Origin: Clostridium sp. CAG:921
GTDB lineage: Bacteria > Bacillota > Clostridia > TANB77 > CAG-465
DNA: 10,152 nucleotides
Assembly (NCBI GenBank): GCA_000433135.1
Contig: HF991997.1
Location: 1-10,152, forward strand
Direction of reading: 5' to 3'
Positions within the stretch are counted from its first letter, which is position 1. The number at the start of each line of letters is the position of its first letter. A model generated the notes under the pieces. That model had not been told where the DNA came from, did no database searches, and saw only the letters and a program-made list of their open reading frames with translations. A program made the translations under genes and the position numbers. Positions 1 to 6,633 of this stretch are shown in pieces.

Positions 1-1
1 A

Positions 2-757
2 ACTTATGATTTTTCAAAATGTATTTATATAACAGCCACTGAACAAATTTTACACTTTAAACAAGTTTTTTCAGTAGCCAAATACTTAGTTGATGAAAAG
101 TATCAAAAGGGTTTAGTTCATGTCTCATATGGTATGATACGTTTAAAAACTGGAAAGATGTCAACAAGAGAAGGAAATGTGGTTTATGTAAGTGAACTTA
201 TAAATGAAGCCATTGATAAATCAAAAAATATAATAAACGAAAAAAATGCTAATCTTGACGATATAGATGAAGTTTCAAAAAAAGTTGGAGTGGGGGCACT
301 TATTTTTAATTATTTAAAATCCAATAAAAATAAGGATATAATATTTGACTTGGATGATACACTAAGATTTGATGGTGAAACTGGACCATATATTCAGTAT
401 ACTTATGTTAGAACAAAATCAATTTTAGAAAAATTAAAATTTGATATATCAAATGTAGATGTTTTAAATATTAAGTTTGATGAATTAAAAAAAGAAGAAG
501 AAATTAATTTAGTAAAACTTTTAGGTAACTTTGAAAATGTAATAAAAAAAGCAGCGTTTGAATACGAACCTGCAATTTTATCTAGATATTTGATTGAAGT
601 GGCAACACTATTTTCAAAGTTTTATAATGAATGTAGGGTTGTGAGCCTAGATGATGAGGAGTTAAAATTGGCACGTTGTGTTTTAGTTTATGCAACAGGT
701 TTAGTTATAAAAAATGGCTTAAGATTACTTGGAATAGAAACTCCAGATAAAATGTAA
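2..757 (+). CDS. argS: Arginyl-tRNA synthetase, C-terminal part (5' end outside window)
   Basis: Class I aminoacyl-tRNA synthetase that charges tRNA-Arg with arginine in the cytoplasm. The reading frame is open from the first complete codon at base 2, so the gene enters from the left and 251 residues are visible. The catalytic KMSK-type loop appears as KMSTR (bases 155-169) followed by EGNVV, as is usual for arginyl enzymes. Then come the GALIFNYL and FDGETGPYIQYTYVR segments and the helical DALR anticodon-binding domain (SRYLIEVATLFSKFYNECRVV). The extreme C-terminus, GLRLLGIETPDKM, is the family's typical ending, so the 3' end is intact. The HIGH signature and N-terminal domain lie outside the window. 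Two hairpins follow, so the gene ends a transcription unit convergent with the DUF1294 gene. Identification is secure. Confidence 0.96.
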   Translation, partial: TYDFSKCIYITATEQILHFKQVFSVAKYLVDEKYQKGLVHVSYGMIRLKTGKMSTREGNVVYVSELINEAIDKSKNIINEKNANLDDIDEVSKKVGVGALIFNYLKSNKNKDIIFDLDDTLRFDGETGPYIQYTYVRTKSILEKLKFDISNVDVLNIKFDELKKEEEINLVKLLGNFENVIKKAAFEYEPAILSRYLIEVATLFSKFYNECRVVSLDDEELKLARCVLVYATGLVIKNGLRLLGIETPDKM

Positions 758-770
758 TTAAGTTTTTTAT

Positions 771-803
771 AAAACTAACTCAGTGGGAGAAAGAGTTGTT
801 TTT
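771..803 (+). terminator. Intrinsic terminator of argS
   Basis: The left arm AAAAC-t-AACTC (771-781, with one bulged T) pairs with GAGTTGTTTT (793-802) around an 11-nt loop. The right arm ends in a short U-run (799-803). It begins 13 nt after the argS stop codon. This is a moderate-strength prediction made by eye, without energy calculation. Confidence 0.6.
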
Positions 804-813
804 GATGTTAAAT

Positions 814-860
814 AAAAAAATAATAGTTAAGTTCAAATTCGAGCTTAACTATTATTTTTT
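814..860. terminator. Bidirectional terminator between argS and the DUF1294 gene
   Basis: A perfect inverted repeat: the arm at 815-831 (A-run then TAATAGTTAAG) pairs with 844-860 (CTTAACTATTA then a T-run) around a 12-nt loop. The A-run on one side and the T-run on the other give a U-tail in either direction. It therefore suits both convergent genes: argS on the plus strand as a second terminator, and the DUF1294 gene, whose stop codon is at 893-895, on the minus strand. Confidence 0.8.
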
Positions 861-892
861 ACCATATTAATTTGAGTTAATTTGAGGCTTGG

Positions 893-1171
893 TTATAGTA
901 GGAATTTCAATATATAAAAGATACATATAAAGTTTAGTACAATTATACAAGGAATTCCGTATACAAAAATTTTATGCTGTGTCTTATGCCTAAATTTTTT
1001 CATTCCAAGATAAATGCCAACTCCACCTAGTATTAGTGCTATAGTAAATAAAGTCTTTTCACTAATTCTCCATTTACCTTGAATAGCTAGGTGTTTATCA
1101 TGCCCCATTATAGCAAAACCGAATAAATTAATTATAAGCAAATACAAAGCAAATAAAATAGTTGTATTCAA
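893..1171 (-). CDS. Small DUF1294-family membrane protein
   Basis: A 92-aa hydrophobic protein of the DUF1294 family, whose function is unknown. Visible family marks are an N-terminal membrane helix ending in GFAIMGHDK, the KWRISEKTLF segment, a second helix with the GGVGIYLGM glycine pattern, FRHKT, and a third C-terminal helix. Three membrane segments are therefore likely, with basic loops. Start choice: the open frame extends to a GTG at 1178-1180, but that codon lies inside GAGGTGA, a strong Shine-Dalgarno sequence. Five nucleotides downstream of that sequence is TTG (1169-1171), the better start; the GTG has no binding site of its own. The gene lies 21 nt after the upstream minus-strand gene and has no promoter of its own that I can see, so the two are probably co-transcribed. 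Family assignment is confident; the biological role is unknown. Confidence 0.85.
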   Translation of the reverse strand: MNTTILFALYLLIINLFGFAIMGHDKHLAIQGKWRISEKTLFTIALILGGVGIYLGMKKFRHKTQHKIFVYGIPCIIVLNFICIFYILKFLL

Positions 1172-1192
1172 ATAATTCACCTCATTTCATTA

Positions 1193-1909
1193 TTAACGCT
1201 TATTTTTATAAATGTTAAGGATGGATTTAAATGGCTTTATGTCGTAAAAATACATAAAAATAATTATTTCATCCTTATTTAAAGCATCAAGATTCCCAAA
1301 GAAATCGTCAATAAATGCCTTTGATGAAACAGCAAACTTTACAAAGTTTTGGCGTTCTTCTTTATATGACTTGGAATTTCTTGTGCTTAAATCACTGTTG
1401 CAAAGAAGTTTTACAAAATTTCTATACTTTCTTCGATATGCTTTTACATTATCGATAAACTTAGAAAAATTTTCCTTCTTTTCTACGTATGTTCCAACGT
1501 AGGTTGAAAGCAATCTGTAGTTCTTAAAGCTTAAACTTTCAACATCACTTATGAGCTTGTAAGTAAAACATGGATCTACGTTAGCAATTTCATTCTTTTT
1601 GTCATATACAACGGAATTGCTTACCATATTTACTACCTGTGAAAACCTTAAAACTTCATATATTGCAGCATCAATAAGCGATTCTGCATCAATTCCGTCA
1701 TCTTCTAACCTTGTTAGTGTTCTTCTTTGAAATTCTCGAAGTACACTTACATATACCTTTGTAACATCCTTCGAATTTAACTTCGAAGTTTCAATCGATT
1801 TTTGTACTTCGGTTAAAAAATCAGGATTGATACAAAAAATTCTAGTAATCCTCAAATCACCGGTGTCTGTTGGCTCTACAAGCCGTTCTCTTAATTCTTC
1901 ATCTGTCAT
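1193..1909 (-). CDS. Unrecognised 238-aa cytoplasmic protein
   Basis: I do not recognise this protein. It is soluble, charged and probably mostly helical, with no signal peptide, membrane segment or metal-binding Cys/His cluster. It begins MTDEELRERLVEP and has a helical middle (residues about 45-110) and a basic, aromatic-rich second half (KAYRRKYRNFVKLL). Start choice: the frame stays open to an ATG at 1966, but that lies within the -10 box of the promoter at 1965-1993, so it cannot be on the transcript. The ATG at 1907-1909 follows AAGGAAGG at 8-nt spacing and is the start. By eye, codon use differs somewhat from the neighbouring housekeeping genes, with more AAG, TCG and CGN codons. It is the first gene of a minus-strand pair with the DUF1294 gene. 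The gene is very likely real; its function is unknown. Confidence 0.8.
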   Translation of the reverse strand: MTDEELRERLVEPTDTGDLRITRIFCINPDFLTEVQKSIETSKLNSKDVTKVYVSVLREFQRRTLTRLEDDGIDAESLIDAAIYEVLRFSQVVNMVSNSVVYDKKNEIANVDPCFTYKLISDVESLSFKNYRLLSTYVGTYVEKKENFSKFIDNVKAYRRKYRNFVKLLCNSDLSTRNSKSYKEERQNFVKFAVSSKAFIDDFFGNLDALNKDEIIIFMYFYDIKPFKSILNIYKNKR

Positions 1910-1964
1910 GAAAAATACCTTCCTTTCAATTTTTTTGAAAAAATATAAAAATATTACGTAAAAC

Positions 1965-1993
1965 ATTATATCATTTTATTTATTTTATGTCAA
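1965..1993 (-). promoter_or_regulatory. Consensus sigma-A promoter for the minus-strand gene pair
   Basis: Reading the minus strand, TTGACA (1993-1988) is followed by a 17-nt spacer and TATAAT (1970-1965). A TG one base upstream of the -10 makes it an extended -10 element too. All twelve core bases match consensus. Transcription would begin near 1958, about 50 nt before the ATG at 1909. This rules out the longer possible start at 1966. Confidence 0.9.
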
Positions 1994-2004
1994 TAGCTAA
2001 TTAG

Positions 2005-2025
2005 TTATGTAACAAGATTACATAA
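2005..2025. promoter_or_regulatory. Operator-like perfect inverted repeat
   Basis: TTATGTAA (2005-2012) and TTACATAA (2018-2025) form a perfect 8-bp inverted repeat around the 5-nt spacer CAAGA. It lies 11 bp upstream of the -35 box of the minus-strand promoter and about 105 bp upstream of the rpmF -35 box. A related half-site, TTATGTCAA (1985-1993), overlaps that -35 box exactly 20 bp away, about two helical turns. There is no U-run, so it does not look like a terminator. A dimeric repressor or activator site is a reasonable inference, but no regulator is identified. Confidence 0.4.
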
Positions 2026-2129
2026 AATTATATATATTTTCTTTTTAGGGTAGCTTAAGTTTTAGTAATATCGCTAATTTTAGACTAATTTGTTGAGTAT
2101 AAAATAGTAATAAAATATTGTTTATAGAC

Positions 2130-2158
2130 TTGACATTGTATAAAATCTAGTATATAAT
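2130..2158 (+). promoter_or_regulatory. Consensus sigma-A promoter for rpmF
   Basis: TTGACA (2130-2135), a 17-nt spacer and TATAAT (2153-2158) all match consensus exactly. The expected start near 2165 gives a leader of about 60 nt before the rpmF ATG. It is the only promoter I can see for rpmF and the three genes downstream. A strong promoter fits a ribosomal protein gene. Confidence 0.9.
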
Positions 2159-2224
2159 ATACGAGTAAGCGATAACTTCTATTTATAAAGTAGTTTATAT
2201 AGAAAGAGCAAGGGAGGGAAAAAA

Positions 2225-2428
2225 ATGGCACAACCAAAAAGAAGATGGTCAAAGGAAAGAACTCATTTAAGACGTTCAACTTGGAAATTAGAAGAATCAA
2301 ATTTGTCTACTTGCCCAAATTGTGGTGAAGCAGTATTGTCTCACAAAGCATGTCCTAGTTGTGGATATTACAATAAAAAACAAGCAGTTGAAATTAAGGT
2401 AAAAGAAGATAAAAAAGAAAATAACTAA
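2225..2428 (+). CDS. rpmF: 50S ribosomal protein L32
   Basis: A 67-aa structural protein of the large ribosomal subunit (bL32). The N-terminus MAQPKRRWSKERTHLRRSTWKL is the typical basic L32 start (family consensus MAVPKRR.SK.R...RR..WK). A four-cysteine zinc ribbon follows: CPNC at residues 30-33 and CPSC at 43-46, so this is the zinc-binding (C+) form. The C-terminus is a charged tail rich in lysine and glutamate. The ATG follows the strong AAGGGAGGG ribosome binding site. In many bacteria rpmF is preceded by a DUF177/YceD gene; here it is not, and the nearest upstream gene is divergent and unrecognised. A hairpin terminator follows 11 nt after the stop codon. Confidence 0.97.
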   Translation: MAQPKRRWSKERTHLRRSTWKLEESNLSTCPNCGEAVLSHKACPSCGYYNKKQAVEIKVKEDKKENN

Positions 2429-2439
2429 TGATTTAAGTT

Positions 2440-2464
2440 ACTCCACGTTTTGTGGAGTTTTTTT
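2440..2464 (+). terminator. Intrinsic terminator or attenuator after rpmF
   Basis: ACTCCAC (2440-2446) pairs perfectly with GTGGAGT (2452-2458) around a 5-nt loop, with a seven-T run at 2458-2464. The stem is short at 7 bp. The next gene's ribosome binding site starts only 6 nt after the T-run, and no promoter is evident between the two genes. Partial read-through probably supplies transcript to the DUF512 gene, the rluA-like gene and prfB. Confidence 0.8.
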
Positions 2465-2471
2465 CGTATTA

Positions 2472-2487
2472 GGAGGTGGGTTAAATA
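2472..2487 (+). promoter_or_regulatory. Strong ribosome binding site facing an ATA codon
   Basis: GGAGGTG (2472-2478) is a near-complete anti-16S match. Six nucleotides later is ATA (2485-2487), directly after an in-frame TAA (2482-2484). No ATG, GTG or TTG occurs in this frame between the TAA and the ATG at 2689, and the latter has no Shine-Dalgarno sequence. The site therefore points to initiation at ATA, the position where homologues carry their initiating methionine. Confidence 0.65.
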
Positions 2488-3888
2488 AGTAAGGTATTAG
2501 TATATGGAGTAAAAAAAGGTAGCATTGCAGATGAAATAGGACTAAAAAAAGGTGATTATATTGTATCTATTAACGGACAAGAGATAATTGATATTTTAGA
2601 TTATAAATTTGTAACGGATGATGAATATATAGAACTTGATATAATTCATGAAAATGGCGAAGAAGAAATATATGAAATTGAAAAAGACATGTCAGAAGAT
2701 TTAGGAATTGAATTTGAACATGAACTTATAGATAAACCTAAAAATTGTTATAATAAGTGCATTTTTTGCTTTATGGAACAATTGCCTAAACATGTAAGAG
2801 AAACCCTTATTTTTAAAGATGACGATTATAGGCTTTCATTTTTTACGGGAAATTATATAACTATGACTAATATGAAAGAAAGTGACGTCGATAGAATTAT
2901 AAGATATAGGCTTTCACCTATAAATATATCTATTCATGCCACTGATGAAAAAACAAGATGTATGATGTTAAATAATAGGTTTGCTGGAAAAGTCTTAAAA
3001 TATTTAGATAAACTTCATGATGCAAATATAAGTATTAACGCACAAATTGTTTTATGTAAGGGAATAAATGATGGAAAAATTTTAGAAAAAACAATTACTG
3101 ACTTAGAAAAATACATTCCATCTTTGCTTAGTATTTGCATTGTACCAGTAGGACTTTCTAAAAATAGGGAAGGACTTTATCCACTTGAGAGATTAACACC
3201 AAAAGATTGTAAAGAAACTGTTAATTTAGTCTCAAAATATCAAAAGAAATTTAAAGAAAAATATGGTAAAATTATAGTTTATTTAGCGGATGAATTTTAT
3301 ATGAAGTCAAATATGAAGTTTCCTAATTATTCAGATTACGGTGGATTTGGACAATTAGAAGATGGTGTTGGTATGGTTCCATTATTTGATCATGATTTTA
3401 ATAAAGAGCTAAATTATTTGAAAAATAAAATTTTAGAGGGAAAAGTCGATATTTTTGAAAAGAAAAAAATAACTTTGATAACTGGAAAAATAACAGAAGA
3501 TTATATAGTTAAAAAGTCAAAAAGGATTATGAAAGTATTTAAAAATATAGATATAAATGTTATTGCTATAGAAAACGATTACTTTGGACATGATATAACT
3601 GTAACTGGGCTTGTAGTTGGTAGAGACATTATAAATCAGGTAAAAGGTAAAGATTTAGGAGAATATATAGTTATACCTGAGGTAATGTTAAAAGAAGATG
3701 AGGATATATTTTTAGATGATACAAAATTAGTAGAAGTAGCAGATGCTTTAAATACTAATATAGTAGTATCAAGTGGAAGTGCTAGAGGATTCATTGAGGC
3801 TATCATAGAGAAAATACCAACTAAGCAGATATATAAATTTAAGCAAGAATCAAAAAGACAAAGCTATGAAAATAGTATAAGTCACTAA
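2485..3888 (+). CDS. DUF512-family radical-SAM protein with N-terminal PDZ domain; apparent ATA start
   Basis: A 467-aa protein if begun at ATA 2485. Residues about 1-70 form a PDZ-like domain (KKGSIADEIGLKKGDYIVSING). Next comes a Cys-x3-Cys-x2-Cys cluster, CYNKCIFC, at residues 88-95, typical of a radical-SAM 4Fe-4S site. After it are FKDDDYRLSF, GNYITMTN, SPINISIHATD and FGQLEDGVGM, which mark this conserved family, and then the C-terminal DUF512 region. The reaction and substrate are not known to me; the family is typical of Clostridia and cyanobacteria. The first ATG, at 2689, would remove the PDZ domain and lacks a ribosome binding site. The upstream frame is fully open and encodes conserved sequence, so I place the start at 2485. 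The family is certain; the ATA start is an inference. The rluA-like gene follows 14 nt downstream. Confidence 0.88.
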   Translation: MSKVLVYGVKKGSIADEIGLKKGDYIVSINGQEIIDILDYKFVTDDEYIELDIIHENGEEEIYEIEKDMSEDLGIEFEHELIDKPKNCYNKCIFCFMEQLPKHVRETLIFKDDDYRLSFFTGNYITMTNMKESDVDRIIRYRLSPINISIHATDEKTRCMMLNNRFAGKVLKYLDKLHDANISINAQIVLCKGINDGKILEKTITDLEKYIPSLLSICIVPVGLSKNREGLYPLERLTPKDCKETVNLVSKYQKKFKEKYGKIIVYLADEFYMKSNMKFPNYSDYGGFGQLEDGVGMVPLFDHDFNKELNYLKNKILEGKVDIFEKKKITLITGKITEDYIVKKSKRIMKVFKNIDINVIAIENDYFGHDITVTGLVVGRDIINQVKGKDLGEYIVIPEVMLKEDEDIFLDDTKLVEVADALNTNIVVSSGSARGFIEAIIEKIPTKQIYKFKQESKRQSYENSISH

Positions 3889-3902
3889 ATAAGGAGAAGT
3901 AT

Positions 3903-4610
3903 ATGAATTTAAAAATTTTGTATGAGGATAACCACATTATGGTTGTAATAAAAGAACCTGGAATTCCAGTTCAGGCAGATAAAAGTGGTGACTTGGATAT
4001 GTTAAGTATTATAAAAAAATATTTAAAAGAAAAGTATAATAAGCCAGGAAATGTATATGTAGGACTAGTTCATAGATTAGATAGAATGGTTGGAGGAGTA
4101 ATGGTATTTGCAAAAACTTCTAAAGCAGCGTCTAGATTATCAGAGTACATAAGGCAAAAAAACGTAAAAAAAAGATATGTAGCAATAGTAAATGGCTTAA
4201 TTGATAAAAAATGTCAAAAAGTGATACTTCGAGATTACTTGTATAAAAATGAAAGAACAAATATGTCTAGTGTAGTTGTAAAAGAAAAGAAAGGTTCTAA
4301 GGAGGCAGAACTTGAGTATAGTGTTATTAAATCTTTTAAATATAAAGCAAAGGATTATACTTTAGTTGATATAGATTTACACACTGGAAGACATCACCAA
4401 ATTAGAGTTCAATTTGCAAATATTTCACATAGTTTATATGGTGATGTAAAATATGGTCAAAAAGATAATAAAGTTGGACAAAATATTGCATTATGGTCAT
4501 ATTATTTATCTTTTTTTCATCCAACAAAAGACGAATATTTAGAATTTAAATTTATGCCTTATGAATATGAAAAACATGATAGAATATGGGAGGCTTGTAA
4601 TGGATTTTGA
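3903..4610 (+). CDS. RluA-family RNA pseudouridine synthase
   Basis: A 235-aa enzyme that isomerises uridine to pseudouridine in rRNA or tRNA. The sequence starts directly with the catalytic domain ([20 protein letters not shown]) and has no S4 RNA-binding domain, which puts it among the short RluA/TruC-like members. The catalytic motif HRLDR is at residues 57-61, with Asp60 as the expected nucleophile, followed by [11 protein letters not shown]. The second family motif, TGRHHQIR, is at 161-168. Which RNA and which uridine it modifies cannot be read from sequence. The ATG follows AAGGAG at 6-nt spacing. The stop codon lies inside the start of prfB (11-bp overlap, different frame), so the two are probably translationally coupled. 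It shares a transcript with the DUF512 gene. Confidence 0.93.
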   Translation: MNLKILYEDNHIMVVIKEPGIPVQADKSGDLDMLSIIKKYLKEKYNKPGNVYVGLVHRLDRMVGGVMVFAKTSKAASRLSEYIRQKNVKKRYVAIVNGLIDKKCQKVILRDYLYKNERTNMSSVVVKEKKGSKEAELEYSVIKSFKYKAKDYTLVDIDLHTGRHHQIRVQFANISHSLYGDVKYGQKDNKVGQNIALWSYYLSFFHPTKDEYLEFKFMPYEYEKHDRIWEACNGF

Positions 4611-5706
4611 CAGTATAAAACTAAAAATAACTAATATCTTAGAAAAATTCGTAACTATAAAAAAGGCTTTAAAAGTAGATGAAAAAATAGCGCAAGAAAA
4701 AAGTCTTGAGGCTGAAACTTTAAAAGAGGGATTTTGGGAAGATCAATTGGCACAAAGTGAAATATTAAGTAAAATAAAGAAAATCAAGTCTGTACTTTCG
4801 AAGGTTGAAGTAATACAAAATGAAATAGAAGATGCAAATGATTATATAGAAATGGCAGAGCAGTTAAATGATTTTGAAAGCTTTAAAGAGGCTGAAAAGA
4901 TAACCTTAATACTTACAGAAAAACTTGAAAAGCTAGAAATGGATACTTTATTAAATGGTGAGTATGACTCAAATAATGCTATTATCACTATACATCCAGG
5001 TGCAGGTGGAACGGAGTCACAGGATTGGGCTCTTATGCTATTTAGAATGTATACTAGGTGGGCTCAAAAAAATGAATTTTTAGTTGATATTTTAGATATG
5101 CAAGATGGAGATGAAGCTGGTGTAAAATCAGTATCTTTTATGATAAAAGGCGAAAATGCTTATGGATATTTAAAAGGAGAAAATGGAGTACATAGATTAG
5201 TTAGAATATCACCATTTGATAGTAATAGTCGTAGACATACTTCATTTGCAGCAGTAGAAGTATTACCAGAAATCTCTGATGATATACAAGTAGATATAAA
5301 TCCTGATGACATTGAACTTGAGGTTTATAGAGCAAGTGGAGCTGGAGGACAACATGTAAATAAGACTTCGTCTGCTGTAAGACTTAGACATAAACCTACA
5401 GGGCTTGTTGTAACTTGCCAAACAGAAAGATCTCAACTTCAAAATAGAGAAAATGCGATGAAGATGTTAAGAGCTAAAATTTATAAATTACAGGAAAAGC
5501 AACGTAAAGAACAGATTAGTAGTATTAAAGGTGAAATTTTAGATAATGGTTGGGGGAGTCAAATTAGGTCGTACGTGTTTTGCCCATATACACTTGTTAA
5601 GGATCATAGGACAGGTTGTGAAATAGGAAATGTACAGGCAGTAATGGATGGAAAAATAGATGATTTTATATATGAGTATTTAAAATATAGCAAGGATAAT
5701 GAATAA
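4600..5706 (+). CDS. prfB: Peptide chain release factor 2
   Basis: RF2 recognises UGA and UAA stop codons in the ribosomal A site and triggers release of the finished protein. The product is 368 aa. A helical N-terminal domain precedes the SPF codon-reading motif at residues 204-206 ([15 protein letters not shown]) and the GGQ motif at 249-251 ([16 protein letters not shown]), which is the catalytic loop at the peptidyl-transferase centre. These positions are within one residue of the E. coli enzyme. The frame is open to 4561, but the ATG at 4600 follows GGGAGG (4588-4593) at 6-nt spacing and gives the normal RF2 N-terminus. The gene is continuous: the CTT-TGA-C programmed frameshift found near codon 25 in many bacteria is absent, and residues 23-26 read A-L-K-V. 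It is the last gene of the rpmF-led unit. Confidence 0.97.
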   Translation: MDFDSIKLKITNILEKFVTIKKALKVDEKIAQEKSLEAETLKEGFWEDQLAQSEILSKIKKIKSVLSKVEVIQNEIEDANDYIEMAEQLNDFESFKEAEKITLILTEKLEKLEMDTLLNGEYDSNNAIITIHPGAGGTESQDWALMLFRMYTRWAQKNEFLVDILDMQDGDEAGVKSVSFMIKGENAYGYLKGENGVHRLVRISPFDSNSRRHTSFAAVEVLPEISDDIQVDINPDDIELEVYRASGAGGQHVNKTSSAVRLRHKPTGLVVTCQTERSQLQNRENAMKMLRAKIYKLQEKQRKEQISSIKGEILDNGWGSQIRSYVFCPYTLVKDHRTGCEIGNVQAVMDGKIDDFIYEYLKYSKDNE

Positions 5707-5769
5707 ACTGTAGTATTATAAGATTTTTGAATAATACTTTTTAACCCTTTGAAATTATAAATATTATAA

Positions 5770-5820
5770 AAAAAGCATGCAATTAAGCTTTTGCATTTAA
5801 AAGCTATTTGTATGCTTTTT
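5770..5820 (+). terminator. Long intrinsic terminator after prfB
   Basis: The outer stem AAAAAGCATGCAA (5770-5782) pairs with TTGTATGCTTTTT (5808-5820): 13 bp with one G-U pair and a terminal U-run. Inside is a second 7-bp stem, AGCTTTT (5786-5792) with AAAAGCT (5799-5805), around a 6-nt loop. The next gene's -35 box starts 2 nt after the U-run, so this hairpin insulates the following gene from prfB transcription. Confidence 0.85.
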
Positions 5821-5821
5821 A

Positions 5822-5850
5822 TTGACATATAGTATTTGATATTATATAAT
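5822..5850 (+). promoter_or_regulatory. Consensus sigma-A promoter for the HAD-like gene
   Basis: TTGACA (5822-5827), a 17-nt spacer and TATAAT (5845-5850) are all exact consensus. The -35 box almost touches the U-run of the prfB terminator. The leader before the ATG at 5929 would be about 70 nt. Confidence 0.9.
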
Positions 5851-5928
5851 GTTTGAAATGTAATGTTATGTCTAATTTATATTTAAAGAAGAGCTGTATA
5901 GTGATATTATTAAAAAAAGGAGAATTAT

Positions 5929-6561
5929 ATGAAAAGAGAATTAATAATTGTTGATCTAGATGGAACTTTGTGTGAGTTTGAAAATGTTGATCATAAGATA
6001 ATAAATCATATATTTAAAAAATGTAAAGCAGTGTTATTGTTAGATAAGTTATTATGGCGGATAAATAGACTTGATTTAATAAGCAATAGTTTTGCAATGT
6101 TCAAACTTAGAATTGCGGTTTACTCTATGATGTCTTTTTCTAATTATGTGATTAATATGAAAACATATAAGGAGATGTATTATATGTTTTTAAAGGAGGT
6201 ATGTATTTCTAATTATTACAAATATTTGCATAGCTTTAATAATTCTAAAGTAGAGGTTTTATTACTTACACATGATAGCTTAGCAAGAGAGTTCTTAAAA
6301 GAAGTAAATTTGATTGTTACTAGAAATAAGAATAGCTATATTCCGTCGTTACTTAAGTACTATGACATAAAGGCAATTGTTGGAAATAACTTTTGCGATG
6401 ATATTTTAAGCGCATATAAAGTAAATAAGATTTATAAAAAAAGAATGTCTAAAAGGCGTGCTACTATTGTTTATGTTGGAAATTCAAGTTTAGTTAAACT
6501 ATTAACAAAAAATAAAGTAGTAAATATCTTAGATATATCGGATATTTTGAAGCTTTTTTAA
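5929..6561 (+). CDS. Divergent HAD-superfamily protein with degenerate motif IV
   Basis: A 210-aa cytoplasmic protein. The N-terminus IIVDLDGTL gives HAD motif I (Asp9-x-Asp11-Gly-Thr), the nucleophile site of phosphatases and related enzymes. VLLLTHDS (Thr114) fits motif II. Between them is a helical, aromatic-rich cap-like insert (residues about 20-100). Lysines at 170-176 (KKRMSK) could supply motif III. The expected motif IV (GDSxxD) appears as VGNSSLVK at 183-190, with both acidic residues replaced; an alternative, GNNFCDD at 152-158, keeps two aspartates but is less well placed. Magnesium binding may therefore be altered, and the substrate is unknown. The ATG follows AAAGGAG at 6-nt spacing. 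The gene stands alone with its own promoter, and I see no clear terminator after it. Superfamily membership is fairly sure; activity is uncertain. Confidence 0.78.
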   Translation: MKRELIIVDLDGTLCEFENVDHKIINHIFKKCKAVLLLDKLLWRINRLDLISNSFAMFKLRIAVYSMMSFSNYVINMKTYKEMYYMFLKEVCISNYYKYLHSFNNSKVEVLLLTHDSLAREFLKEVNLIVTRNKNSYIPSLLKYYDIKAIVGNNFCDDILSAYKVNKIYKKRMSKRRATIVYVGNSSLVKLLTKNKVVNILDISDILKLF

Positions 6562-6633
6562 GATGACATAGTTATACTTGCTAGAAGGCTTATTTCTTTT
6601 ATAATTTTAGACACATTTATACAACTTACATTG

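Noticed and set aside
1910..1966. N-terminal extension of the 238-aa protein to an ATG at 1966 (hydrophobic, signal-like start)
   Set aside because: This ATG lies within the -10 box of a perfect promoter and has no ribosome binding site. The ATG at 1909 has AAGGAAGG at 8-nt spacing, so the hydrophobic stretch is not translated.
2085..2300. 71-aa minus-strand open frame over the rpmF promoter and start
   Set aside because: It is antisense to the rpmF promoter and the conserved L32 coding sequence, with low-complexity hydrophobic content and no recognisable start signal.
4561..4599. Longer prfB start at 4561
   Set aside because: It has no ribosome binding site and overlaps further into the rluA-like gene. 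The ATG at 4600 has GGGAGG at 6-nt spacing and gives the usual RF2 N-terminus.
4661..4674. AAAAGGCTTTAA in prfB as a relic of the frameshift site (CTT followed by a stop)
   Set aside because: The CTT-TAA is not in the prfB frame, and a +1 shift there would not lead into the prfB frame. It is coincidental.
5604..5828. 74-aa minus-strand frame across the end of prfB
   Set aside because: It covers the conserved RF2 C-terminus and the prfB terminator hairpin; it is an antisense artefact.
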